A program made the position numbers and the translations under genes. This document shows positions 7,480 to 17,083 of a stretch of 21,424 bases of DNA, piece by piece. The notes beneath the pieces are model-generated. The model did not search any database, was not told where the DNA came from, and worked only from the letters and a program-made list of their open reading frames with translations. Source of the DNA: JBQTII01 sp052387905 (GTDB lineage Bacteria; Actinomycetota; Actinomycetes; Sporichthyales; Sporichthyaceae); the NCBI GenBank assembly GCA_052387905.1, contig JBQTIR010000027.1, positions 1 to 21,424 of the forward strand. The letters run 5' to 3'. The stretch's first letter is position 1; every line of letters starts with the position of its first letter.

Positions 7480-8252
7480 GCGTTCTCCTGGGGCAGGGGC
7501 TCGATGGTGATGTCGGCGGCGGTTGCCACCAGGACGTGGCCGTCCGGGATGTCGACCCAGCCGTCGGTGTCGTCGAACGGTTCGCTGGCGACGATCACCC
7601 CGGGAACCGGCATGCCGTCTGGTCCCGGGTGGGCGCCGTGGAGGTAGCAGAGGGTGTCCCCGGCGGTCGTGGCGATGATCCGCTCGCCGTCGTGCAGGAG
7701 CAGGTTGGCCCGGCCGCCGGTGATGGCGCGGGCGCGGGCCGCCAGAGCCGCGGTGGCCGCGACCGGGTCCTCGCCGCGGTCGAAGGCCGTGCGCAGCAAC
7801 GCCCAGAGCAACGTCGAGTCGATCAGCGCCTGCTCGCCGGCCAGCGCCGTCCACGGCACCTCGGCGGCGAGCTTCTCGGCGGAGGCGGGCCACCCGGTCA
7901 GCGTGCCGTTGTGGCTGAACAGCCAGCGCCCCGCCGTGAACGGCGCGGTTGCCGGCTCGTTGATGACGTTGCCTGGCGAGGCCGAGCGCACTGCGCCGAG
8001 GATCGCGTGAGAGCGGGTCATGGCGGCAAGGTCTTTGATGGTCACATCGCCCCAGATGGGCATCGCGCGCCGGTAACGCGCGGGCTCCGCCTGGCCCTCG
8101 CGGTACCAGCCCAGCCCGAAGCCGTCGGCGTTGAGCAGGCCGTAGGCCTGGCGGCGCGGGGCATAGGACTGGCGCGCCAGACCGAACGGGGGAGCGAAGA
8201 CGATGTCGTGCAGGCTGACCGGCGGCCCGAGGTAAGCGAAGTGACGGCACAT
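7476..8252 (-). CDS. egtC: Ergothioneine biosynthesis glutamine amidotransferase EgtC
   Basis: EgtC removes the glutamyl group from gamma-glutamyl-cysteinyl-hercynine sulfoxide to give the cysteinyl conjugate. The 258-residue protein is a class II (Ntn) amidotransferase. It starts MCRHFAYLG, so C2 becomes the N-terminal nucleophile after Met removal. DGFGLGWY, the conserved HNG tripeptide in FSHNGTLTG, and ASEPFDDTDGW complete the typical family pattern. The ATG shares its A with the egtB stop (TGATG), and its own stop overlaps egtD (ATGA), so translation through the cluster should be coupled. It is intact, with no missing key residue noticed. YafJ-like amidotransferases share the fold, but the position between egtB and egtD settles the assignment. 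Confidence 0.96.
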   Translation of the reverse strand: MCRHFAYLGPPVSLHDIVFAPPFGLARQSYAPRRQAYGLLNADGFGLGWYREGQAEPARYRRAMPIWGDVTIKDLAAMTRSHAILGAVRSASPGNVINEPATAPFTAGRWLFSHNGTLTGWPASAEKLAAEVPWTALAGEQALIDSTLLWALLRTAFDRGEDPVAATAALAARARAITGGRANLLLHDGERIIATTAGDTLCYLHGAHPGPDGMPVPGVIVASEPFDDTDGWVDIPDGHVLVATAADITIEPLPQENA

Positions 8253-9574
8253 CAGGTTGAGGTCCTTGCAGTACGGAAGCCGGCGAAGATTTGCCGGCGG
8301 ATCGGGTAGTCCCAGTTGCGGAAGGTGCCGCGGCAGGCGACCTGGTCCACGGCCCAGGAGCCACCACGCAGGACCTTGTACTCACTCGCTCGGCCAGGGG
8401 TGGGGAAGAACACCTGGGAGTACTCGGCGTAGGGAAACACCCGAAATCCCGGATAGGGCGTGAAGTCCGAACTCGTCCACTCCCACACGTCACCGATCAT
8501 CTGGTGCGCCCCCGAGGGAGCGGTGCCGCCGGGATAGGCACCCACCGGAGCCGGCCCGAGGTGACGGCCCGCCAGATTCGCGACCTCGGGCGTGGGATCC
8601 GCATCACCCCAGGGGTAGCGCAGGGAGCGGCCGGTGCAAGGGTCGAAGCGGGCCGCCTTCTCCCATTCGACCTCGGTAGGCAACCGGCGCCCGGCCCAGC
8701 GCGCGTACGCGTCGGCCTCGTACCAGCAGACGTGCTGAACGGGTTCATCGGCGGCCACCGCGACGTCGGTCCCGAAGCGTCGGAGCACCCACCCACCGGC
8801 GCCGTCCGGGCGCCAGAACTCGGGGGCGTCCCAGCCGGTGTCCTGCAGGTGCGCCCAGCCGGCGCCGGCCCACCAGCGCGGGTCCCGATACCCCCCGTCG
8901 GCGATGAACGCGGCGTAGGCGGCGTTGGTGACCGGGGTGGTGTCCAGGTAGAACGCCGGTACGTGCACCCGGTGCGCCGGGCGTTCGTTGTCCAGGGCCC
9001 ACGGGTCCAGGTCGGTGCCCATCTCGAAGGCGCCCGCCGGGACATACACCTCGGTGGGCAGGCGTCGGGCCGGGGCCACGGGCGGAGGCGGAGCGGCCAA
9101 CGCCGGGGCGCCCACGCGCAACTGGTGGGTGGCGTACATGGTCTCGACGTGTTGCTGTTCGTGCTGGGCGACCATCCCGAACACGAAACCGCCGGCCGTG
9201 AGGGGGTGTGAATCGTCGAGGGTGCCCGAGTCCAGGGCGTCCAGCACGCGGGCGCGGACCTCGTGCACGTAACGCCTGGCCTGGTGCGCATCCAGCAGCG
9301 GTAGGGCGGGACGGTCCTTGCGGGCGTGGCGGAATGCGTCGTAGAGCGCATCGATCTGCGGCGGCAGCAATGGTTCGCGCCCGGTCAACTCCCGCAGCAG
9401 CCAGAGCTCCTCCTGGTTGCCGATATGGGCGAGGTCCCACACCAGTGGCGACATCAGCGAGGAGTGTTGGCGGGTCAGCTCGACGTCGTCGAGCGCGTCG
9501 GTGAGGAGCTGGGTTCGCCCGCGCGCCCGTGCGAGGTCGGCGGCGATCTCGCCGCGCAGGTCGGTGGTCGTCAT
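8252..9574 (-). CDS. egtB: Iron(II)-dependent sulfoxide synthase EgtB
   Basis: EgtB joins gamma-glutamylcysteine to hercynine and oxidises the sulfur using O2 and a mononuclear non-heme iron. The 440-residue protein has an N-terminal DinB-like bundle and a C-terminal formylglycine-generating-enzyme (FGE/sulfatase-modifying) domain from about residue 172. Iron ligands: H50 in LVWDLAHIGNQEE, and H138 and H142 in AQHEQQHVETM. Substrate-binding and catalytic counterparts also appear: R82/R85 in FRHARKDRPAL, a tyrosine in FTPYPGFRVFPYAEYS and W421-D422 in RNWDYPIRRQ, as expected for the gamma-glutamylcysteine-using type. FGE signatures include VPAGAFEMGTD, RLPTEVEWEKAAR, GDVWEWTSSDF and VLRGGSW. 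The ATG at 9574 overlaps the egtA stop by 4 bp. A longer open frame to 9913 lies inside egtA and is not a start. Confidence 0.97.
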   Translation of the reverse strand: MTTTDLRGEIAADLARARGRTQLLTDALDDVELTRQHSSLMSPLVWDLAHIGNQEELWLLRELTGREPLLPPQIDALYDAFRHARKDRPALPLLDAHQARRYVHEVRARVLDALDSGTLDDSHPLTAGGFVFGMVAQHEQQHVETMYATHQLRVGAPALAAPPPPVAPARRLPTEVYVPAGAFEMGTDLDPWALDNERPAHRVHVPAFYLDTTPVTNAAYAAFIADGGYRDPRWWAGAGWAHLQDTGWDAPEFWRPDGAGGWVLRRFGTDVAVAADEPVQHVCWYEADAYARWAGRRLPTEVEWEKAARFDPCTGRSLRYPWGDADPTPEVANLAGRHLGPAPVGAYPGGTAPSGAHQMIGDVWEWTSSDFTPYPGFRVFPYAEYSQVFFPTPGRASEYKVLRGGSWAVDQVACRGTFRNWDYPIRRQIFAGFRTARTST

Positions 9575-10848
9575 GCGCGAACCCGATCCTGGGACCGAGC
9601 CGAGAGATACCGCCCGGCGAGCAGGTCGGCACGGGTGTCGTCGGCCGGGCACCGGCCGCGGACGGGGTAGCGCTCGGCGAAGCCGTCCAGGACCGGACGC
9701 AACGTGCGGGCGCCGAGCCGCTCCAGTGCCCCGCCGGCGGCTTCGAAGCAGGCCAGGGCGGCCCCGGCGAGGGCGCAGTCTGCCATCGCGTCGCGTTGCG
9801 CTCGGTCCAGGACCGCGGCGGTCGCCGGCACCGCGCCCAGAGCATCGCGGGCGGCATCGGCGGCGACGGCGTCGCTGCACAGCGACCAGACCAGGGCGAG
9901 CGCCGCGGTCCACGCGTCGTCGTCGCGCTGGGCATCCAAAGTCCGAAGCTCGAGATGCCCGCGCGCGCGTACCGGCGGGAACAGGGTCGTGAGGTGGTAG
10001 TCGAGATCGGCCTGGGAGCAGCGCCGCGGGCCTTCACCCGCCAGCCAGTCGCGCATCCGTAGGCCAGGTCGGGCGCTCCAGTCGGGGCCTTCGGACTGGA
10101 TGCACAGCACCTCGGCATCGAGAACGTAGCTGACCCAGCCGTCGCGGGGGTCCCGTGGATCGCCGGCGGGCCGCGCGGGTGCGGTCCGGCTGGGGTCGAT
10201 GGCCCGCCACACGGCTGCCCGGCCGGCCCGCAGACCGCGCTGCGGACCGCGCAGCACAGGGGAGTTGGCGAATGCTGCGGTGAGCACCGGTGCGAGCTCG
10301 TGCAGCAACGCCCACCGGGTGCCCAGGTCGACGGCGTCGGAAGAATCCGAAGAAGGCGATTCCGGTCCGGCGTCGACGTTGACCTGCACCGCCGCCGTCG
10401 AGCACATCATCGTGCGACCGGCAGGTCCGCGCCGGTCGAAGAAATCCTCCATGGCGGCGTAGCGCGGCAGATCCAACAGCCGGGTGGGCGCGCGCCAGGG
10501 ATCGAGGCCGATGCCGTGCAGATCCAGGCCGAGGGGGACGAGTGTCCCGCGCAGCGCGTGGGCGTCGGTGCGCATCGCACGCACGCCGGCTGCACAGTCG
10601 GTGAAGGGGAGACTGGAGAGTTCGAGCTGTCCGCCGGGTTCGACGGTCAGCCTCGCGCCGGTGAGTTCGATCTTGGCTGCCGCGGCGCGGGCGCGGGCGA
10701 GTTCTGCGGAGCTCAGGCGACGGAACGGGTCGGCCGCGTCGACGAGGAGCCATTCGAGCTCGACACCGACGGCCCGAGGTGGTCCGGTCTTGAAACAGGT
10801 GCTCGCGACATAGGTCGCCGCAGCAGCTGTCGTGAGGTGCTCGTGCAC
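9571..10848 (-). CDS. egtA: Glutamate-cysteine ligase EgtA
   Basis: EgtA makes gamma-glutamylcysteine from glutamate, cysteine and ATP, the sulfur donor for EgtB. The protein (425 residues from the chosen start) belongs to the plant-type/GCS2 glutamate-cysteine ligase family: VGVELEWLLVD (27-37, metal-binding glutamates), LTVEPGGQLELSSLP, MMCSTAAVQVNVDAG and LELRTLDAQ are visible. I chose GTG at 10848 because GAGGGAG sits 5 bases upstream; GTG at 10872 adds eight residues and has GGAG 7 bases upstream, so it remains possible. It heads the egtABCD cluster and is divergent from acnA across 221 bp. A Ser/Asp stretch (PSSDSSDAVD) inside the protein looks like a surface loop. No truncation is seen. 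Confidence 0.94.
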   Translation of the reverse strand: MHEHLTTAAAATYVASTCFKTGPPRAVGVELEWLLVDAADPFRRLSSAELARARAAAAKIELTGARLTVEPGGQLELSSLPFTDCAAGVRAMRTDAHALRGTLVPLGLDLHGIGLDPWRAPTRLLDLPRYAAMEDFFDRRGPAGRTMMCSTAAVQVNVDAGPESPSSDSSDAVDLGTRWALLHELAPVLTAAFANSPVLRGPQRGLRAGRAAVWRAIDPSRTAPARPAGDPRDPRDGWVSYVLDAEVLCIQSEGPDWSARPGLRMRDWLAGEGPRRCSQADLDYHLTTLFPPVRARGHLELRTLDAQRDDDAWTAALALVWSLCSDAVAADAARDALGAVPATAAVLDRAQRDAMADCALAGAALACFEAAGGALERLGARTLRPVLDGFAERYPVRGRCPADDTRADLLAGRYLSARSQDRVRA

Positions 10849-10942
10849 AGTGTCTCCCTCTGTCTTCGGCACACAGTGACTCCGCGTAGGTTTCCCAGGA
10901 GTCCCCGCGCCAACCCTACGGTCGGGTCGGGGAGCTATTCGG

Positions 10943-10952
10943 GGTCCGGACC
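10943..10952. promoter_or_regulatory. Small perfect palindrome between egtA and acnA
   Basis: GGTCCGGACC is a perfect 10-bp palindrome in the 221-bp divergent spacer. It could be an operator, but a short GC palindrome is not rare in such DNA. I saw no strong sigma-A promoter for egtA; TAGGGT (minus strand, 10912-10917) is a possible -10 without a convincing -35. Confidence 0.25.
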
Positions 10953-10986
10953 ATGACGGACTGATGACAGCTGCGGTGTAAGATTA

Positions 10987-11002
10987 ATCTTGATATCAAG
11001 AT
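10987..11002. promoter_or_regulatory. Perfect 16-bp palindrome, probable operator of acnA
   Basis: ATCTTGATATCAAGAT is a perfect 16-bp palindrome 67 bp before the acnA ATG, in the most AT-rich part of a GC-rich spacer. A possible -10 hexamer TAAGAT (10979-10984) lies just upstream, so a bound protein would cover the start of transcription. MarR-family regulators of the UrtR/TamR type bind palindromes of this size and, as I recall, TamR acts on an aconitase promoter in Streptomyces; linking this site to such a protein is inference. It does not resemble the AcnR or GlxR sites I know. Confidence 0.65.
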
Positions 11003-11069
11003 ACTTTGCGCGGGCTACGAGACCCCGAACCAAGTAAGGTCCGCTGCGGACGCGAGTGGGAGAAGACAG

Positions 11070-13727
<2,658 letters not shown>

Positions 13728-13779
13728 CGTTGCGTCCGACCGACGGTGGCCGATAGGCCACACTTGGTCGGACGCAACG
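13728..13779 (+). promoter_or_regulatory. Nested dyad between acnA and dxs (terminator, leader structure or promoter)
   Basis: The arms CGTTGCGTCCGACC (13728-13741) and GGTCGGACGCAACG (13766-13779) are perfect 14-bp inverted repeats that start right after the acnA stop. Inside lies a second 6-bp stem, GTGGCC/GGCCAC, with loop GATA (13752-13755). No T-run follows, so it is not a classical terminator, though actinobacterial terminators often lack one. Alternatively TTGCGT (13730) and GATAGG (13752), 16 bases apart, could be promoter boxes giving a leader of about 34 nt for dxs. A related element follows hemE at 21345. Confidence 0.75.
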
Positions 13780-13797
13780 AGTTCTGGAGGACAGGCC

Positions 13798-15711
13798 TTG
13801 GCACTGCTCACCTCGATCAAGGGTCCGGCCGACGTCAAGGCGTTGCGGCCGGGCGAACTTGTCGAGCTCGCCACCGAGATCCGGGACTTCCTCATCGACG
13901 CGGTCTCGCGCACCGGTGGGCACCTGGGGCCCAACCTGGGCGCGGTCGAACTCTCGATCGCCCTGCACCGGGTCTTCGACTCCCCGCGGGACCGGATCAT
14001 CTGGGACACCGGGCACCAGGCCTACGTGCACAAGCTGCTGACTGGCCGGGCCGGCGACTTCGCGACCTTGCGCCAGCAGGGTGGACTGTCCGGCTACCCC
14101 TGCCGCGATGAGTCCGAGCACGACGTCATCGAGAACTCCCACGCCTCGACCGCGCTGTCCTACGCAGACGGTCTGGCCAAGGCCTTTGCGCTGCGCGGTG
14201 AGTCCGACCGCAAGGTCGTCGCCGTGGTCGGCGACGGAGCACTGACCGGCGGCATGTGCTGGGAGGCGCTGAACAACATCGCCGCCGCCCCGGACCGCGG
14301 CGTGATCATCGTGGTGAACGACAACGAGCGCTCCTACGCCCCGACGATCGGCGGGTTGGCCAACCACCTCGCCGCGCTGCGGACGATGCCCAACTACGAG
14401 CGCTTCCTGCGCTGGGGTGGCAACCGGGTACGGCGCACGCCGGTGATCGGTAGCCCGATGTTCAACGCCCTGCACGGCATGAAAAAGGGCATCAAGGACG
14501 CTATTGCGCCCCAAGGCATGTTCGAGGACCTGGGCCTGAAGTACGTCGGCCCCATCGACGGGCACGACCTCGCCGCGATGGAGGCCGCGCTGATGCGGGC
14601 CCGCAACTTCGGTGGGCCGGTCATCGTGCACGCGATCACCCGCAAGGGCGCGGGTTACTCGCATGCGGAGAACGACCTCGCCGACCACTTCCACGGCATC
14701 GGCGTTCTGGACCCGAGCACCGGGCGTCCCATGACGGCGGCCTCGGGCACCAGTTGGACCTCGGTGTTCGGGGCGGAGATCACGGCCCTGGCCGACGAAC
14801 GCGACGACATCGTCACGATCACTGCCGCGATGCTGGCCCCGGTCGGGCTCACCGAGTTCGCGACGCGACACCCGGAGCGGGTCTACGACGTCGGCATCGC
14901 CGAGCAGCACGCCGTCACCTCCGCTGCCGGCCTGGCGATGGGCGGCATGCATCCGGTGGTCGCGGTCTACGCGACCTTCCTCAACCGGGCCTTCGACCAG
15001 GTACTCATGGACGTCGCGCTGCACCGCTGCGGGGTGACGTTCGTGCTCGACCGCGCCGGGGTCACCGGGGAGGACGGCGCGAGCCACCACGGCATGTGGG
15101 ACCTGGCGATGCTCTCGTTGGTACCCGGTCTGCGCCTGGCTGCGCCGCGCGACGGCGCCCGGCTGCGGGAGCTGTTGCGGGAGGCCGTCGGCGTCGACGA
15201 CGCGCCGACCGTGCTGCGCTTCCCGAAGGGTGCGGTCGGCCCTGACACCGAGGCGATCGAGCGCATCGGCACCACGGACGTGCTGCACCGTGCGGGCGAT
15301 CCTGACGTGCTGCTCGTCGGGATCGGTGCCATGGTCCCGTTGTGCCTGGACGTCGCCGAGCGGCTGAACGCCCAGGGCATCGGGGTGAGCGTGGTCGATC
15401 CGCGATGGGTGCTCCCGGTCGACGCCACCCTCACCGAGCTCGCAGCGGGCCACCGCCTCGTCGTCACCGTCGAGGACGGCCTGCGCGCCGGGGGCATCGG
15501 CTCGATGCTGGCCGGCGCCTGTCGTGAGGCCGGCGTGGACACCCCGTTGCGTGACTTCGGGATCCCGTCGAGCTTCCTTGCGCACGGCACGCGTGCCCAG
15601 GTGCTCACCGCCGTCGGTCTGACCGCCCAGGACATCTCCCGCGCGGTCGTGGAAACGATGGCGGGCCGGGACGCGGCCGCCGCCGAACCGCGCACCGCAC
15701 CCTCCGCCTGA
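13798..15711 (+). CDS. dxs: 1-deoxy-D-xylulose-5-phosphate synthase
   Basis: Dxs condenses pyruvate and glyceraldehyde 3-phosphate using thiamine diphosphate, the entry step of the MEP isoprenoid pathway. The 637-residue length fits the family. Visible: GGHLGPNLGAVELSIALH (40-57), WDTGHQAYVHKLLTGR (69-84), the ThDP/Mg motif GDGALTGG (145-152) with NDN at 174-176, the catalytic glutamate E369 in VGIAEQHAVT, DRAGVTGEDGASHHG and the C-terminal transketolase domain ending near TLTELAAGHRLVVTVEDG. The start is TTG at 13798: GGAGG (13786-13790) lies 7 bases upstream and translation gives MALLTSIKGP, the usual Dxs N-terminus. An upstream in-frame extension runs back into acnA and is not real. It follows acnA by 70 bp and precedes an FAD gene by 1 bp, so it is probably cotranscribed with the latter. 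Confidence 0.97.
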   Translation: MALLTSIKGPADVKALRPGELVELATEIRDFLIDAVSRTGGHLGPNLGAVELSIALHRVFDSPRDRIIWDTGHQAYVHKLLTGRAGDFATLRQQGGLSGYPCRDESEHDVIENSHASTALSYADGLAKAFALRGESDRKVVAVVGDGALTGGMCWEALNNIAAAPDRGVIIVVNDNERSYAPTIGGLANHLAALRTMPNYERFLRWGGNRVRRTPVIGSPMFNALHGMKKGIKDAIAPQGMFEDLGLKYVGPIDGHDLAAMEAALMRARNFGGPVIVHAITRKGAGYSHAENDLADHFHGIGVLDPSTGRPMTAASGTSWTSVFGAEITALADERDDIVTITAAMLAPVGLTEFATRHPERVYDVGIAEQHAVTSAAGLAMGGMHPVVAVYATFLNRAFDQVLMDVALHRCGVTFVLDRAGVTGEDGASHHGMWDLAMLSLVPGLRLAAPRDGARLRELLREAVGVDDAPTVLRFPKGAVGPDTEAIERIGTTDVLHRAGDPDVLLVGIGAMVPLCLDVAERLNAQGIGVSVVDPRWVLPVDATLTELAAGHRLVVTVEDGLRAGGIGSMLAGACREAGVDTPLRDFGIPSSFLAHGTRAQVLTAVGLTAQDISRAVVETMAGRDAAAAEPRTAPSA

Positions 15712-15712
15712 G

Positions 15713-17083
15713 GTGAACGCGCCGCAGCACGCCGATCTGCTCGTTCTCGGCGCCGGGGTTGCCGGCCTCGCCGCGGCGTGGCGGGCCGCGGCGCGCGGGC
15801 TGTCGGTGGTCGTGCTCGATCACGCTGAGCAGGTCGGAGGACTGGCCGCCAGCTTTCAGATCGCCGGGATCGACGTCGACTACGGCAGTCACCGCCTGCC
15901 CGCCGCGTTGCCCACCGAGGTCGCCGCTGACCTCGCCGGCCTGCTCGGTACGGATCTGCAGACCCGCGAACGCCACGCCCGCGTCCAGCTGGACGGGCGG
16001 TGGGTGGAGCTGGGGGGATCGGCGCTGGAGTTCCGTCGCCGACTGCCCCGGCGGCTGGTGACCGCGATGGCGCGGGACAGCCTGCTCGTGCGGGGCCGTC
16101 GCCCGGAAGAGACCAGCTACGCCGCGGCGATGCGGCCCCGGGTCGGCGCGCCCGTCTACCAAGGCGTCCACGAGCCGTACGCACGCAAGATCTGGGGGAT
16201 GGATCCGGAGCGGCTGGAGGCCGTGCACGCCCGTCAGGTCGTCGGCGTGGACCCGCCCTGGCGACCCCTGCGCAAAGGCCCCGATCTGTTCTGCTACCCG
16301 CGGCGGGGCTTCGGGCAGATCGCGACGGCGCTCGACGAACACGCCCGCAAGGCCGGCGCGCAGATCGTGTTGGGCAGCGCGGTGGAGTCGATCTCCCCGT
16401 CCTTCGGCTCGGTCAGCGTCCACACCCTCGACGGGTCGACGTGGACTGCGCGCCACGCCTTCTCGACCTTGCCCCTGCCGCGTCTGGCCCGCCTGACCCG
16501 GCCCGGTCCTCCGCTCTCGGCCCTGGAGAGTTCCACCCGGCTGAAGTTCCGGGCCATGGTGCTGGTCTACCTGGTGCACGCAGGGGGCCGGTGGACTCCG
16601 TATGACACCCACCACTTCCCGCAGGCGGATACTCCGGTGCTGCGGCTGTCGGAACCGGCCAACTTCCGGGACTCGGTCGATGACCCTGGCGATCGCAGCG
16701 TGATCTGCGCGGAACTCCCGTGCGCCTTCGGCGACGACATCTGGCAGTGCGAGGAGTCCGAACTCGGCCGACTCGTCGCCCAGACGGCGGCCCGCAGTCA
16801 GCTGCCGGAACTGCGCACCGATCAGGTGCTCGTGCATCGCTCCGCGGCGTACTACCCGCTGTACCAGGTGGGTCTGGACCCGGATCTGCACGGCCTGGAC
16901 GCCTGGTTGCGCCGGATCCCGTCGGTGACGTCCTTCGGCCGCTTCGGACTCAATTTCCACGACAACACCGACCATGCCCTCATGCTGGCGCGGGAGGCTG
17001 TCGACGCGATCGGATCTGACGGTGCATTCGATCACCTGCGGTGGGAGCAGGGCTCAGCTCGCGTTGATGCCCTCGCCGATTGA
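15713..17083 (+). CDS. FAD-dependent amine-oxidase-like oxidoreductase
   Basis: A 456-residue flavoprotein of the amine oxidase/protoporphyrinogen-oxidase-like family. The FAD-binding Rossmann loop LLVLGAGVAGLAAAW (9-23) and VVVLDHAEQVGGLAAS (32-47) are clear, as is the C-terminal FAD-contacting segment GRFGLNFHDNTDHAL. Mid-protein motifs YARKIWGMDPE and YPRRGFGQIATAL resemble those of flavoproteins related to UDP-galactopyranose mutase and to envelope-glycan or carotenoid-type oxidoreductases. Direct placement after dxs (1-bp gap, GTG start, weak Shine-Dalgarno) hints at an isoprenoid or polyprenyl-linked substrate, but that is inference. I do not call it hemG/hemY: the true protoporphyrinogen oxidase more probably follows hemE beyond the right edge. 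Its last 30 bp overlap the convergent RNase D gene. Confidence 0.85.
   Translation: MNAPQHADLLVLGAGVAGLAAAWRAAARGLSVVVLDHAEQVGGLAASFQIAGIDVDYGSHRLPAALPTEVAADLAGLLGTDLQTRERHARVQLDGRWVELGGSALEFRRRLPRRLVTAMARDSLLVRGRRPEETSYAAAMRPRVGAPVYQGVHEPYARKIWGMDPERLEAVHARQVVGVDPPWRPLRKGPDLFCYPRRGFGQIATALDEHARKAGAQIVLGSAVESISPSFGSVSVHTLDGSTWTARHAFSTLPLPRLARLTRPGPPLSALESSTRLKFRAMVLVYLVHAGGRWTPYDTHHFPQADTPVLRLSEPANFRDSVDDPGDRSVICAELPCAFGDDIWQCEESELGRLVAQTAARSQLPELRTDQVLVHRSAAYYPLYQVGLDPDLHGLDAWLRRIPSVTSFGRFGLNFHDNTDHALMLAREAVDAIGSDGAFDHLRWEQGSARVDALAD

Noticed and set aside
6469..8493. 674-residue frame suggesting a fusion upstream of egtD
   Set aside because: The extra N-terminal part is egtC and egtB DNA read in the wrong frame; EgtD starts at 7479 with ATGA coupling.
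9694..9704. CGGACGCAACG, the reverse complement of the start of the dxs/hemE element, inside egtA
   Set aside because: It is within codons of egtA, has no GATA hairpin at the expected distance, and looks like chance.
15713..17083. Calling the FAD gene protoporphyrinogen oxidase (hemG/hemY)
   Set aside because: The family resemblance is general; it sits after dxs rather than hemE, and its central motifs fit other amine-oxidase-like flavoproteins as well.
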